The notes under the pieces were generated by a model that was given only the letters and a program-made list of their open reading frames with translations, was not told the DNA's origin and made no database searches. 64,000 nt of DNA from Artemia franciscana (taxonomy: Eukaryota > Arthropoda > Branchiopoda > Anostraca > Artemiidae), in NCBI RefSeq assembly GCF_032884065.1, contig NC_088873.1:30648716-30712715 (forward strand), read 5' to 3'. Positions 12,948 to 25,824 of the stretch are shown here, piece after piece. The position numbers and the translations under genes are program-made. Each line of letters opens with the position of its first letter. The stretch's first letter is position 1.

Positions 12948-14706
12948 GTCTAAACGTATTCAGTTGGTGCTTGCATTTGTGTTAAACATATTGTATAAGC
13001 GAATTTATTTTTTTTTAATGTAAATTTGATCTATGAAAAATTTCAATTTTTTTCTATCACTCAAAGGAAAAATAAAATAGGTAAATCAAATATAATTCTT
13101 AATTACCTACATTTGAAAATCACTTGTTCATTTTGAAAGCTGTTTCAAAACTGATAATGTTACCACATTAAGAAGCTGTTTATATACAAAAATTATGTCA
13201 ATAAACTACTATCCAGTTTACTATCAAATTCTTTACGCTCGCACAATAAATAGTGCGACCTAAAATCAAATATAATAATTATTTATAACTTTCTCTGAGC
13301 TGGGTTTTCATAGCTAGTATATGCTCTAATTTAGTGCTAATACGGTTATGCTAACTTGGTCTAGAGTATTGCATACTATTCAAATATCTTGAGGGGTCTT
13401 AGGTCCGTAGTGCATATGGTTGTACTACTTATTTTCAAGGGCTGTACCTCTAACCCTAATTTTTTCTTCTTCTGGATTAGCGTTCATTACGCCCTAAAAC
13501 TTTTGTTTCAAAATTTGATCTTTTCAGAAGAAAAGTTGGTTGGCCTTTTTGGACAACTGTTTCGTGGGGAATTGGAGTGTTCTTACCCGCCCCCCCAAAA
13601 AAAACACTAAATTACAGATATAAATTTCAAGCCATTCAAGCAAAAAATTATTTAGGGGGGCTCTTACCCCTATCTAATTTTTCGACACATAAGAGTCCTT
13701 TTCTCTATTTTTTTCTTGTGTTTTGTAGTTTTCAAGGCCCAAAGAGCTGAAGATATAAGTTCTGAGCTGATCATAATTTTTTGGCCCTTCTTTGGCCGAA
13801 TTTTTAGCCAGCTTCGTCCGCAAACTGGATCTGTTCTTAAAAATAGGCTTCTTTTGGCTCGGGGATTTACGGTGGCAAGTTTCAAGCTTCAAATGATAAG
13901 GGAGAAAAGGGCTTTTTGGTTGATTTTTGAAACCCATACCCCCCCCGCTTACAAAAAGGTTAATTTATGACCTCTTAGCCCATGCAACGATTTTTGAAGG
14001 TTTCAAGCAAACCCAAGAAATTATTGGCCTAGGACGCAATTTTATGGGGCTTAGGGGTGGATCTAGAGCAAAATCTTGGGGAATGGAGAATGTGAAAAGG
14101 GCACCAATAATTGACCAAACTGACAAATTTATTTAGAAAAATTATAAACACAAAAAATGATAAATAAAGGCACCATAAGAAATCTTGAGAGGGCCCAGGG
14201 TCCCTCTAGCCCCCTGGATCCACCAATAAAGGGTCATAGCATCATAGTGCATCATAATGTTATGATATGAATGATCATCATACTAATATTTCACTGGTGC
14301 ATTAGGGTTTGCTTAGCCAGGTACTTAAGGTCTTGGTTTCCGTTTTCAGGCAAACCCATATTTCTTTTTCTTTTTACAAGTCAGGGTCCCTTTGACTCAA
14401 GAACTTTCAGATACGGGTTTCAAGCTAATTAAAAACATTATTTCCTCCTAAATCTTTTCCTAGAACATTAATTTTTAGCATTAAAATTCTACAAAATATC
14501 AAATCAAAACAGGCTCTAATTTAATGTATTTTGTACCAGAAATAAAGCATACTTGTAGTTTGATACATTTTGCATCAAGTATTATTCTTTCGAAAAACAC
14601 TTGAATCCTTTCGTGCCATTGTAATTTTGATTTATTTTGTGTGTTACCTTATTTAAACGCTTTCAAAATTACTTTGAAGGTCACTGACAATAGCCCAAAA
14701 AATTAC

Positions 14707-14840
14707 CTCTGCCATCCGAATGCATATCGTATAGTCTGTATTCGATAACATGTAAGTATTTTCTGCGTCTTCGACCTGGTAGTTGTAACTAAGAAGAGTT
14801 CCTGTAGTTGACGTAAAGTACTGCAGACACTGAGGAGGGG
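14707..14840 (-). CDS. CUB gene exon 6: start of second CUB-like region
   Basis: Acceptor ACTTATACAG and donor GTAATT. It encodes APPQCLQYFTSTTGTLLSYN, then TDYTICIRMAE. CLQYFT-x-x-x-G-x-x-x-SYNY and YTICIR are typical of the second domain of this family, where a CUB fold opens without the usual first Cys pair. The exon ends on a complete codon (phase 0), matching the phase-0 start of exon 7. Confidence 0.88.
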
Positions 14841-15268
14841 CTGTATAAGTATAAAAATAAACTATTAGAGAGTTAAAGAGTACAAACTTTCTAAACAAAA
14901 CTACATCTTAGCTGTCGTAGCTATTCATACATTATATGAGAGCTATCATAGCTTTAAGTAAGAGTGGTAAAGGCTAATATTGTAACAGATTGTCAAAAAT
15001 ACACGCTTACAGTGATTGATCATAACTGTCTTTATCTATCTGTGTTTGAAATCTATCTTATTAAATGAGTAATTTCTGTATATGTGTGTATATCTTCTTC
15101 GGAAATAGGAATGTATTATTTTTTTCTGAAAATTGACATACTAACATTTTTCAATGTGTAAAAAGCGATTTAGATAGATCGTGACTCTGGTAAAATTTAT
15201 TTCTCCTCTAAGATCCCTTAATATATTTTTCCTAAATTGTCTGCTGAGGCATATTGGAGACCCAACCA

Positions 15269-15310
15269 CCGGAGCCAACTGTCAACTTGAACGTTGACAG
15301 TTGGCTCCGG
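15269..15310. other. Perfect 18-bp GC-rich hairpin
   Basis: Left arm 15269-15286 (CCGGAGCCAACTGTCAAC), six-base loop, right arm 15293-15310 exactly complementary. It is clearly more GC-rich than its AT-rich surroundings. There is no T-run after it. Its role is unknown; it could be an element end, a recombination scar or a structured RNA. Confidence 0.85.
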
Positions 15311-16724
15311 GCCTTAAATGGGTGAGTGAACAGTAATCACATCGTTAATATTCTTAAAGTACCCATCACACTAAAAATGGAATTCGATTCTTGAAATTGG
15401 TTTAGTCAAAATTTCACAGCCATTTAAGTCTTAAAAGGTTAGGAAAACCATGGAACTCAATTTTTAAGCAAAATATGTTCGATGCAGGTGTGAAGTATAA
15501 AATATAGAACGTGTGTTAAAAATCAATTGAAAAAAAGCGAAAAATTATCATTATACAGCTTTCGAAAGTGTAATTTTTCTGATGGTCTAGCGAAAGACAG
15601 ACACTGTAATTAATTTGCAGTAAAATTGGAAAAAAATATGTTCAATAGCATAGGGTTGTACCACCAGGTGGATTACTGACATTACAGTTTAATTTGATTG
15701 TCGATAATATAGAAAAAATTTTGGTATAAACATGCAAAAAGGTTTTCTGATTAAAATGAAATGAAATTGAAGTTCATAAGAAAAACTGTCTTTCTTTTCA
15801 CGAAGCGAAGCTTGGTGCCACGGTACTAATAAGGTAAATGCCAAATATGTATTATTTGTACTTCAACACTTGTGATTTGACCGGATATTAGGTCAAACCA
15901 TTTTTTCGTTCCAGGTTGACAACATAGCTCGGAAAGTTGTAACTTTTCTTTGGAGCAAATATGGATAGCTTCTGCGTCCTCGTACAACGTGTGAACATAA
16001 TTGTTCAGGATGCGAAATCAGCCGATCCAGGTCCTCATTTTAGCGTATAGAGGCGGATTTTATTATTTAAAAACGAAAGTAATTAAAATGTTATTATTTT
16101 ACATAGTGAAAGTTAAAAAGAAAGCATATAGATTAAAAAGTTTGCTATGTTCAAAAAAATAATTTAAAGGGGGCTACTATATGGGGGTAATGGTGCTCTT
16201 CCAAAGTTAGTTCCCATGCAAATTGGCGCATGAAGAATGACCTCCACGTGCCTCTAGATATCTGGCTAGCCACCGGAAATTCAAATGCACATAGGGACGG
16301 TTGGGTTAGTTTTCCTCCTCCTGAAACTTCTATTGTAACGAATGGAACCAGGAATTCAGCCTCGGATATATCATCTCAAACACCTTCTCAACCCAGGGTG
16401 GCATCGGATATTCCCTCTGAATATCCGTAACCAGGGTGGCATCAATGTATCCACCTGGAATGGTCTGACACTGAACCAACCCGGTTTAAAGCTTCTATGA
16501 GCCAAATAATTAAAGAAATATAAAGTTACAATTGCTGGAATCACTGAAACACATCTGTCTGGTGATGGCGAGGCGTACATTGGTGAAGGGCGCACACTGC
16601 TCTGGTCTGGTGGTCACCAGAAACGAGGAGGCTTTGGCCTAGTGCTGAACAGTGCCACACGCAAGGCACTCATGTCATTCGCACCAGTAGCAAGTCTCCT
16701 GAGAGTAAGACTCGATGATAAACA

Positions 16725-17285
16725 ATGATAACCTGTTACACCCCCACAAATGAAGCCGAGGAAGAAGATAGGGGTGACTTTTATACCCTTTTAAGTTCTG
16801 AGCTCTCTTCAGTACCTCCCCATGACTCCCTCGTCCATCTAGGAGATATGAATGCTAGCATTTTAAATGAATCTGGCCTGTGGGGTTTTGCTGTTGGATC
16901 CGCAACAGTAGATAGCCTAAAGGACAATAGAGAGAGAATGCTGAACTGCTGTCTCGCCCACAGTCTTACCTTTGTAAACACATGGCTTCAGAGGCCCAGC
17001 ATAGCCAATTATACATGGTATAGCAATGATGGATCAACAAAGAAGATGCTCGACTACATCATCCTACGCCGGCGATGGCTGTCGTCTGTACAGAATTGTC
17101 GCACCTATCGAGGTGCCGAACTTGGGAACACTGACCACTGTTTTGTTGCAACCAAAATCAAGATTCGTCTAAAAGCTATAAAACCAGCCAGACACCTCAG
17201 AAAACTTACACCTACCGTATCCAGCAAGACCCCACTTTGGCTAAGCAGCATCAGGTCGAAATATACAACAGATTTGAGTCTTTAA
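16725..17285 (+). pseudogene. LINE endonuclease domain, C-terminal two thirds
   Basis: The open frame of 186 codons contains ITCYTPTNEAEEEDRGDFY, HLGDMNASI, NTWLQRPSIANYTW, the fold motif MLDYIILRRRW, VQNCRTYRGAELG and NTDHCFVATKIKIRLK. GDxNA and the terminal TDH are catalytic motifs of APE-type endonucleases. The upstream third (16440-16700) is in other frames. Confidence 0.78.
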
Positions 17286-17980
17286 GCAGTGAGATGATAG
17301 TGAAGGTGTATGGAAGGTCTTCAAAGAGAATGCTCTTGCAGCTGCAACTACCGTTGCTGGAATTAAGCAGCATCAGAAAAAGGACTGGATCAGCAACGAG
17401 TCCCTCGCCAGTATTGATCTCAGATGGAAAGCTCGCCTTTGCGGGGACATGACAGCGTATAAGCAATTAAATAAAGAGCGCAGCATCATTCTGCACAAAG
17501 ACTCTAAGACCTTTATTGATAAAAAAGCATGCGGACTCCAAGAGGTCACGAATAAAATGACATTGGAGCCACATATAAGATTCTCCGTGAGCTCTCAGGT
17601 CAATACACTCGAACTACATTGTATCTTCGTACCGCCAGTGGTGAGAATATTTATGACCAATCATAGTGCCTACACAATTGGGAGCACCACTTCGAGAGGC
17701 TACTAAACTCAGACCCACCCGATCAAATTGACGACCAAATTACTGCTGTTAACAATGCTACACTAGAACCCCAATGGAACTGACTTTACAACAGAAGAAA
17801 TTAAAACTGGAGTACAAAAGCTAAGAAACAACAAAGCCCCGGGAGTATGTGGCCTGACATCAGAACTCCTTAAAAATGGCGATCCATCCATGACTCTCTG
17901 TCTACAAGTGCTGTTTAATGCTGCGTAGCACTCTGAAATGATGCCATCAAATACCATCAGACTAGAAGACAGGCTTATTT

Positions 17981-18550
17981 ATGCAAGTCTACAAGAGGAA
18001 AGGAAGAAAAGCAGAATGTAATAACTATTGTGGGAGAACTCTGCTCTCGGTACCCGCCAAACTCATCACTATGCTGCTCTTCAAGCGGGAAACAGAGTCA
18101 CTCCGTCCCCTTCGTCACCACCAGCAAGCTGGATTAATGCCAGGTAGGTCAACTACTGACCAAATTCATAGAATTAGACAGCTGATAGAGACAAATTTAG
18201 AAAAAGAAAGGAAGATATACATTGCCTTCTTCGATTTTCAATCTGCTTTTGACACTGTTGACAGACACTCACTGTGGAAGATCCTTCAATCTGCCGGTGT
18301 ACCTAAGAAAATTTTGAATTTGTTCAGCGAATTATACAATAAGACCGAAAGTGCTGTCATTGTAAATGACCAGCTCTCATCAAATTTTCAAATGAGAAAC
18401 GGTGTTTGGCAAGGCTGCACTACTGCTCCCAAACTCTTCAACCGTGTTATGGACCATGTTCTCAACAAAACAGTACTGGTGCATCTGTTTAGCATCGATT
18501 TTGCTGAAAGTCTGTCATATGTAGAGTTCCCTTGTATATTGCATTGGTGA
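17981..18550 (+). pseudogene. LINE reverse transcriptase, fingers and palm
   Basis: An open stretch of 189 codons carries KRKGRKAECNNYCGRTLLSV, HHQQAGLMPGRSTTDQIHRI, AFFDFQSAFDTVDRHSLWKI and NGVWQGCTTAPKLFNRVMDH. The first catalytic Asp (FDFQSAFDTVD) is present. The FADD block is not readable in this frame and the frame ends shortly after. The following YFTYLGSIVCSNRHL motif (near 18735) is in a different frame. Confidence 0.8.
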
Positions 18551-19574
18551 TCATCAAACTGCCATCAATCTGCCCATGACATCAAAACTGCGCTAGAGAC
18601 GCTAGTATCTGCTGCAGAAAAAGTTGGCTTATATGTAAACTGGACCAAGACCAAAATAGTGCCTCTGGACAAAACACAATGCAGCCCCCTGACAACGAAA
18701 GAAGTATATGGCCAAGATGTTGAGTTAATCAGGTATTTTACATACCTTGGTTCAATTGTCTGCTCAAACAGACATCTAAATGCAGAGATATCAGCAAGGG
18801 TGGCAAAGGCAAACGCCTTTTTCGGCCACCTGATCAGAATAATATTCCACAAACCCAAGATCAGCAATCTCGCAAAACCTCGTATCTACTCTGCCTAGGT
18901 ATCAAGCCTTATGTAGTACTCGTCAGAGTTTTAACCTTTGACTCAGTCGCGGATGATGAAGGTAGATGCTGTCCAGACAAAACACCTTCACAAAATCCCA
19001 CACGTTAGATAAACCGACAGGCTACTGAACACGGATATCCTTCCGTCCTTTAAATTACCACCCCTGTCCGAACAGCTTGAGCCTCGCTCGCTACGTTGGT
19101 ACAGTCATTTACTATATCTACCCACTGAAACACCTGCCCGACATATATTCAACTTCGATTCAACTGCAAACGGCTAGAAACGCCCCAGAGGTAGATCACG
19201 TATGAGATGGGCGAATATCATAAGCGATCAACTCAGAGCGTGGGCCATTGACCCCAGCGAAGCTCCTACCCTCGCCCAAAACAGATCACTCTGGAGACGA
19301 CTAACGGTGCTGACGCCTAGTTCCCTCGACATTGGCGTCGCTGACGAGCAAGAGCTTTAAGTAAAGTTAAAAGAAAGTACACGGTCAAGTTGAACATAAG
19401 AACAATACAATAAAGAGAAATTACATGACACACTTGGACAATTATACTGACAATCGCAAGAATCTGGAAATTCGGAGGATGTGAGCCCGAAGAAAACCAG
19501 TCTGAGTTAAGATCTGAAGAAGAAGAATGCCTATTAGTATAAAATAAGTTAAAGGTTTCTAACATAGACTCAAT

Positions 19575-19742
19575 CAGGGCCGTATCCAGGGGGGCTGAGG
19601 GTTCCCCCCGCAATATGTGTGTCCAACTCGTAAGAAAGTAACAAAAATGCACATAAAACAATTGTGATGTATTTTTTTAATGTTTTTTGCCCTCCCCCCC
19701 ATAAAAAATTGCCCCTCGAACAAAATCCTAAGTACGTCCCTG
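19575..19742. mobile_element. hAT-type MITE, 168 bp, with 8-bp target duplication
   Basis: The ends are imperfect inverted repeats: CAGGGCCGTATCCAGG at 19575 and, reverse-complemented, CAGGGACGTACTTAGG at 19742. The element is flanked by the identical 8 bases GACTCAAT at 19567-19574 and 19743-19750. An 8-bp duplication with CAGGG ends is the signature of hAT transposition. There is no coding capacity. It lies just after the LINE at 16200-19361. Confidence 0.85.
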
Positions 19743-20019
19743 GACTCAATGGACAAATCCAGAACAGATAACTAAAAACAATGTAATATATATTATATAC
19801 TTGTATCTATAATCTACTTCCTCTGAATATGAGGGAACATTCATGTAATAGAAAATGAGTAAATTCTAACTTGATATATTTAGAAAGACAAAAATCAAGA
19901 CCCATTAACTTGCGTATCAAATACAAGGTAATAACAGGATAGCTACCTTGAGGTGGCCCCAGTCGCCACATTTCAGGGTAATGTTTCTGATTGGGTGTAA
20001 ATTTGTTTCAGGCAATATC

Positions 20020-21730
20020 AAACAGTTCTCGGTAACGAACTGTAGTATGGAGCGACCTGGCTCAATAGTAACTGAAACTCTAAAAATGGTATTTTGATAC
20101 CAATAGTTACATCAAAAGCATTGTATTTTAATGCTGATTTTAAATATATAAGTTTCATCAAGATTAGTTCTTACCCATCAAAAGTTACGAGCCTGTGAAA
20201 ATTTGCCTCATTTTAGAAAATAGGAGGAAACACCCCCTAAAAGTCATACATCGTAACGAAATTCACACCATCAGATACAGCGTATCAGATAACTTTATTA
20301 TAGAAGTTTCAAGCTCCTATATACAAAAATGCTGAATTTCCCATTTTTTGCCAGAAGACAGATCACGGATGCGTATTTATTTGTTTTTTTGTTTTTTTTA
20401 TTGTTTTTTTTCTCTAGGTGTGGTCGTATCAACTCAGAGGTCCTAGAATGTCACGAGAAGGCTCATTCTAACGGAAATGAAAAGTTCTAGTGGCTTTTTT
20501 AAGTGACCAAAAAAATTGGAGGGTACCTAGACCCCTCCCACGCTCATTTTTTCCCAAGAGTCACTGGATAAAAATTCTGAGATAGCCATTTTATTCACCA
20601 TAGTCGAAAAACCTATTAACTATATCTTTGGAGACGACTTACTCCCCCGCAGTCTCCGTGGGAGGGGCTGCAAGTTGCAAACTTTGACCTGTGTTTACAT
20701 ATAGTAATGGTTACTGGGAAGTGTACAGACATTTTTGGGGGGATGTTTTTGGTTTAGGGGGAGAGTTGAAGGGGGGAGGGTTACGTGGGAGGATATTTCC
20801 ATGGAGGAACTTCTCATGGACGAAGAGAATTTAATCGAAAAAATATTCTAGCTCTATTTAAAAAAACAATGAAAAAAAAATATGAAAAGTTTTTTCTACT
20901 GAAAGTAAAAACCAGCATTAAAACTTAAAACGAACAAAAATTATTACGCATATGAGGGGTTTACCTCCTCATAATACCTCGCTCTTTACTCTAAAGTATT
21001 TTTAGTAATTTCAACTATTTATTCCATGGCCTTTGTGACTCAAGGGTCATTCTTAAGGAATTGGGACAGAATTTAAGCATTAGTGTAAAGCATTAGCGAG
21101 GTATCGACGAGGGGATGAACTCCCTCATATACGCAATAAAAACATACGAATATAGAAGTTCCTTACATAAGTTAATTCGTAAGTTACGTATATTTTTTAC
21201 TAATGAAAACGTCCGTAAAAAATTGAAAGTTCTAGTTGCCTTTTTAAGTAATAAGAAAATTGGAGGGCAACTAGGCCCCCCTCGCTCCTTTTTCCTCAAA
21301 ATCTTCCGATTAAAACTATGAGAAAGCCATTTAGCCAAAAAAATTAATATGGAAATTTCGTTTTAATTATTTATTTGCGGAGAGTCAGGATCAAACCATG
21401 TATTAATTCAAAAACATCCCGAAATTAAATAAAAAAAAAAAAAGTTTTTTAAAAATGAAAGTAAGGAGCAACATTAGAACTTAAAACGAACAGAAATTAC
21501 TCCGTTTATGAAAGGGGCTTTTCCTCTTCAACGCCCCGCTCTTTACGCTAAAGGTTTTGCTGTTTTAAAAAGTAGAGTTAAGAGAAAGAGTCAGACTTTA
21601 GCGTAAGTAGCGGGGCGTTGAGGAGGAAAAGTCCCTTTCATATACGGAGTAATTTCTGTTCGCTTCAAGTTTTAGTGTTGCTCCTTACTTTCATTTAAAA
21701 AAAACTTGTTTTTTATTTAGTAGCTAAAAG
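20020..21730 (+). repeat. Modular foldback repeat, copy 1
   Basis: It starts with a near-palindrome of the type CAGTTC..GGTAACGAACTG, then AGGAGCGAC..GGCTCAATAGTAA, a roughly 330-base core, and two inverted-repeat modules around AACGAACARAAATTA. The same order recurs at 23.4, 25.8, 35.4 and 40.4 kb. No protein is encoded; open frames inside are not conserved between copies. Class unknown. Confidence 0.75.
21444..21710. repeat. Long hairpin module within copy 1
   Basis: Left arm about 21444-21552 and right arm about 21595-21710 are imperfect reverse complements (AACGAACAGAAATTACTCCG versus CGGAGTAATTTCTGTTCG at the outer part, GCGGGGCGTTGAGGAGG at the inner part). Confidence 0.85.
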
Positions 21731-22304
21731 AAATTGGAACAAACATAAAACACAGGACTGTATTAATACATCAAAATATGTTTTTTTGACGTAAAAAACT
21801 GATTTAAACGGTATTAAAAACAGAGAAATGTGTTAAAATGGGATATGTTGGTGCTAAAATAAGCTCACTGTTACCAAATGACTGTATTGTAATAGCCTGT
21901 ATACAGTTCAATATAAACAACAGACATCGCACCGCGGTAATGAAACTTCAATATTTAAAATTAACATTATGTTGAATCTCACATTCATCTTTTTTAATGA
22001 AAGATAAACCAATTATGTATCTTACAACAGTTCAAAAAGTTCTTCAAAGCCGTTAGCTATTTTCAATATCCTAGATGTTTTAATGTTTTTTGCCAGTATC
22101 CTACAGTTATCGTTCCACGAAAAAGTGGCCAAGGCATTGATGTCTTAATATCCCTATAGTGGTTTGCAACCTCTTTCTTCCCGGCTAGTGCTACCGTTAT
22201 CAGTGCTACTGTCTATTTATTAAGTTTCTTTAAAGATTTTTCCAAGTGGGCTTTCGAGGGATTTCCGATCCCACTTTACACGTTATAAAATAAAACCAAC
22301 TAAC

Positions 22305-22439
22305 CATTAGAGATAGCGTCGCAAGGAAGCTGACTAATTTTGACATTCCATGTTCTTTCCAGTGATTCTGCTTCTGAGCTGGCTCCAAGAGAAAAACTGA
22401 GAGTAAATGATCCACCTCCTGTCGTCATGTCAACATACA
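22305..22439 (-). CDS. CUB gene exon 5: end of first CUB domain
   Basis: Acceptor CACTTCTTTAAG and donor GTTAGT. With the split codon from exon 4 it reads MYVDMTTGGGSFTLSFSLG, later RTWNVKISQLPC and DAISN. HMYVD after TGQ and RTWNxKxSQxPC are the expected closing strands of the first CUB domain. Phase 1 in and out; the final G joins CC of exon 6 to give Ala. The donor is GTTAGT rather than GTAAGT but the frame and homology support it. Confidence 0.86.
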
Positions 22440-23397
22440 CTTAAAGAAGTGAAGGTAAAGTAAAAAAACATTTTTTTTTCATCAAACAAAAATTTTTGCC
22501 GACCGTACATTGAATCTTTAAATAAATTGGACAGATTTTTTTTTCAAAATAATCTTCTCCAAGTCTATGAACACCGAGAAGTTTTTTAGTCTGTTTATCC
22601 CAACAAATTAATTAAAAAGAAAAATCCCACAATCTTTTATTTCGAAAATTATTTGCACACTGAGATTCCACAGTCACAATCTTTAAGTGCATATATCTTC
22701 AATATCATTTATCCTGTTTTAAAGAGTTTTGACGACCGTAATAACAATGGACGCTTAGTAATAAGGAGGAAAATAGCCTTCAAGAAAACAAGTTAAACGA
22801 AGCAATTAATTACGAAGAAGATTTTCTACAAAACAACTCAAACCAAGCAAGAACATAAATAAACAAAAAATATTTCTCCTGAGCACTAATATTTTTGTTA
22901 AATATACATCTGAACTTCTAGTGTTTACATTAAGACAGGGAAAATTTAATAATATGTTTTTGAGAAAACGGAACGTTTGCATTTACCTTTGGGGGTTTTT
23001 ACTTTAGGTGGCAAACCAGTAAAGGAATGCCAGAATAAGGAATACTAAAAACCAAGTCCGTATCCAGGAGATTTGCTCTATGGGGCTTTTTTTATTGGGG
23101 GGGGGGAGGTACAAGGCTTAAACCAAGCAAGCCCCCATCCCCTCCTTGGATAAAACTATATTGCAAGCATCAAAACTCAAATTATAATTCTGAAACATAA
23201 AAGGCAGGTAAACATCTAACATAAAAGTTCATAATTTCCAGAAAAACAAAAAACAAAATAAGAGCCAGAAGTTCCTCCGTTCTCTAAAAATAATACAGTG
23301 TGTGTTCAATAACTGAACACAAATTTCCAGCAACAATTTTACCAACAATCTTGATATATGCAATTGCTAATAACTTCTGATGACTATCTATTAAATC

Positions 23398-24180
23398 AAT
23401 AAGTGTCATCAAACAGTTCGTGGTAACGAACTGTAAGTAAGGAGTGACATGGCTCAATAGTAACCGAAGCTTTGAAAACCAGAGTTTTGATACTAATGGA
23501 TATATCAAAAGAATTGGCTTATTATACTAATTTAAAAATATATAAGTTTCATTAAGTTTAGTCTTGCTTATCAAAAGCTACGAGCCTTAGAAAATGTGTC
23601 AGATTTAAAAAAAGGGGGAAAGACCCCCTAGAAATCATAAGACTTTAATGAGAATCACACCATCAAATTCAGCGTATAAAAGAGCCCTATTATAGAGGTT
23701 TCAAACTCCTATATACAAAAATGTGGAATTTAGTAATTTTTGACAGAAGACGTTTATTTTTTCTTTGTTGGTGTTTGTTTTTTGTTTTCCCCAGGGGTGA
23801 TCGTATCAACCCAGTGGGAATAGAAAGTTGAGACAAGGGTCATTATAACAGAAGTGAAAAGTTCTAGTAGCCTTTTAAAGTGACTAAAAAATTGAATGGC
23901 AACCAAGCCCCCTCCCACGCTACTTTTTTCCCAAAATCGTCCGATCGAAATATTGAGGTAGTTTTTTTGCTCAACATATTTGAAAAGCCCAATAACTATG
24001 CCTTTGGAGATAACAGGACTCCTCATAGTCCCTGGGTAAAGGTCGTATATATTTAGGATGAGGAGGGGGGGAGTAAGAGTTTCTGCGGTTTCTGTGGGTA
24101 AATTGAAACTTACTGTTGGTACTTTTCAGTGTTTAAGACTATATAAATGTTAGGACCAATCCTAAAAAAATCCCTTTTCC
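23398..24180 (+). repeat. Modular foldback repeat, copy 2 (truncated)
   Basis: Begins AACAGTTCGTGGTAACGAAC, followed by GGCTCAATAGTAACCG, a CACACCATCA phrase and the core with CTCCCACGCT. It ends before the hairpin module. Confidence 0.75.
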
Positions 24181-24204
24181 TGCTTATTACCCATGAGCAG
24201 AAGC

Positions 24205-24360
24205 TTAATATTTTGTTTATTTATTTATTTATCCAATAGCTTACAAGCTAAAAGCTTGTAATCATAATATTACATATTACATATAGTACATATAGTACAC
24301 ATATTACATATCTGTATATATATTACATATTTTACACATATTACACAGTATTACATAAAT
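24205..24360. repeat. TTTA and ATATTACATA-rich short tandem repeats
   Basis: Short runs of TTTA are followed by repeated TACATATTACATATAG-like strings. It precedes CUB exon 4. Confidence 0.7.
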
Positions 24361-24443
24361 AATGTCTCAAATATTTTTTACTTAGTGCACAGCCCTTCAA
24401 AAGAAGATGTTTCAACAGAAATCATTAAAAATTCGAAACTTAC

Positions 24444-24601
24444 TGTGCTGTCCTGTATTTGTGCCACATAAGACTGGGATTGGGTTGGAACCTCCGCTTA
24501 CCGTGAAACTGTCTGTGACACATTGTCCTTGGAAGTTCGCACCCATCGTTTCGAAAGTAGAGCTATCTGGCTGAGAAATTACAAATTCTTGGAAATCAAG
24601 A
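24444..24601 (-). CDS. CUB gene exon 4: middle of first CUB domain
   Basis: Acceptor CTTTTTTATAG, donor GTAAGT. It encodes LDFQEFVISQPDS, GQCVTDSFTVSGG and PVLCGTNTGQH. The pattern LDF-x-F-x(2)-xQP ... G-x-C-x-x-D-x-F-x-V ... P-x-x-CG-x-NTGQH is the core of the CUB domain in this protein family, including the acidic DSF position and the Cys pair. Phase 2 in and phase 1 out, in register with both neighbours. Confidence 0.9.
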
Positions 24602-25824
24602 CTATAAAAAAGGAACAAGAAAGATATAAAACTTATTGAAATATAATTTGGTCGAGAGGGGAAATCATTCTACACTAACCTAAGCAATTCATAGAAAAAC
24701 TGGAATTGTTTTCTACACACTTAAGAGAGTGTGCAGTCTAGAGAGGAAAGAATACCTATTTTATTTTTTGACTTCCAGTGTACAAGTTGCTAGAGACTTG
24801 GTACCAAACTGAAAATAAGTTTCTTCGAAGCTAATTTTTGTTTCATTTTTCAAATTTTTTAGGAAAACTGCAAACTGTAGAAAAAATTCAACGAGTTCCC
24901 TAAAATTACAGAGCTAGGTTGAAACATGGAAACACTTAGAATTTATAGTTTCTTTCGTCCTTTTGGACCTAAATTCTATATCTTCTTGCAACGATTAGGT
25001 AAAAAAGGCTGTCAAATTGTTTTTCTGACAATTGACTTGTTGAGAAACGGAATTGTCGAAATATATTACAGTTAAGATGCAACTTCCTGTAAAGTCCGCA
25101 TTGGGTTTCATACTTATTTATTTTAATATATTAAATTCTTCTCTTTATTAGTGGTTTCTTTTTTTTGCAGCAGTTTCCGCAGAGGCAAGAAGAGGCCAAT
25201 AATACACACAAAGCCCAAAAACTAATCTCTGTAATCTAAAATTTAGCCAGTGGTATATTTTGTCTGACAACACACTAGCTCCATCTCTTCTCATGATATT
25301 TGAAAACTCATACCAAATTTTTGGCTACTACAAACCGTAGTTCACTCTTTACTAAGTTCCAGCTGTCGCTTCAACAATGAACATATATCATACACAGAAA
25401 AAAAAACTTCAGGTTTTTACAGCTTGATACAGCAAAGAATGAGCTCTAGGGAATCAGGCAGTAGAGTTACTCGGACATGATATTATACACGATGTGACAC
25501 AATCTTGGATATAACAATAGAGTTTTTGTCGAAGATTGTATTTTATTTGTAATAGTATGTTTTGTTACTTACAAAGGCACGGAAATATAGCAATTTTATT
25601 TCAAATGGTGAAAAAAGCAAACAAAAAGCAAAAAAATCAAGATGACACATCAGTACTATGCAAAAAAGTGATTTTCCTTGTTGACAAAATGGGGGTGTTA
25701 AGTTTCCCGTATGGGGTCTTCGGCAGTGATGATTCAAATGATGCCCTTTATTTTTGATAAAACACCGTTTTTGGGAGATTTCAGGCTATTTTTTTCGAGA
25801 TTACCATAAATTTTCTGTTGCAAC

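Larger units (their letters stand above)
16200..19361 (+). mobile_element. Degenerate RTE-like LINE, plus strand
   Basis: On the plus strand an endonuclease (about 16440-17210), a linker, a reverse transcriptase (about 17800-18900) and a C-terminal tail are collinear. The tail reads RGRSRMRWANIISDQLRAWA, then LWRRLTVLTPSSLDIG and a stop at 19359-19361. Many frameshifts and stops interrupt it. It resembles the 4.6-7.8 kb element in layout but the wording differs, so it is a separate family member. It lies in intron 5 of the CUB gene, antisense to it. Confidence 0.75.

Noticed and set aside
13389..14136. Several 70-90 codon frames on both strands
   Set aside because: The region is low-complexity with C- and A-runs; frames overlap on both strands without motifs.
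23040..23110. A second hAT-like MITE suggested by GTCCGTATCCAGG
   Set aside because: I could not find the matching opposite end or target duplication.
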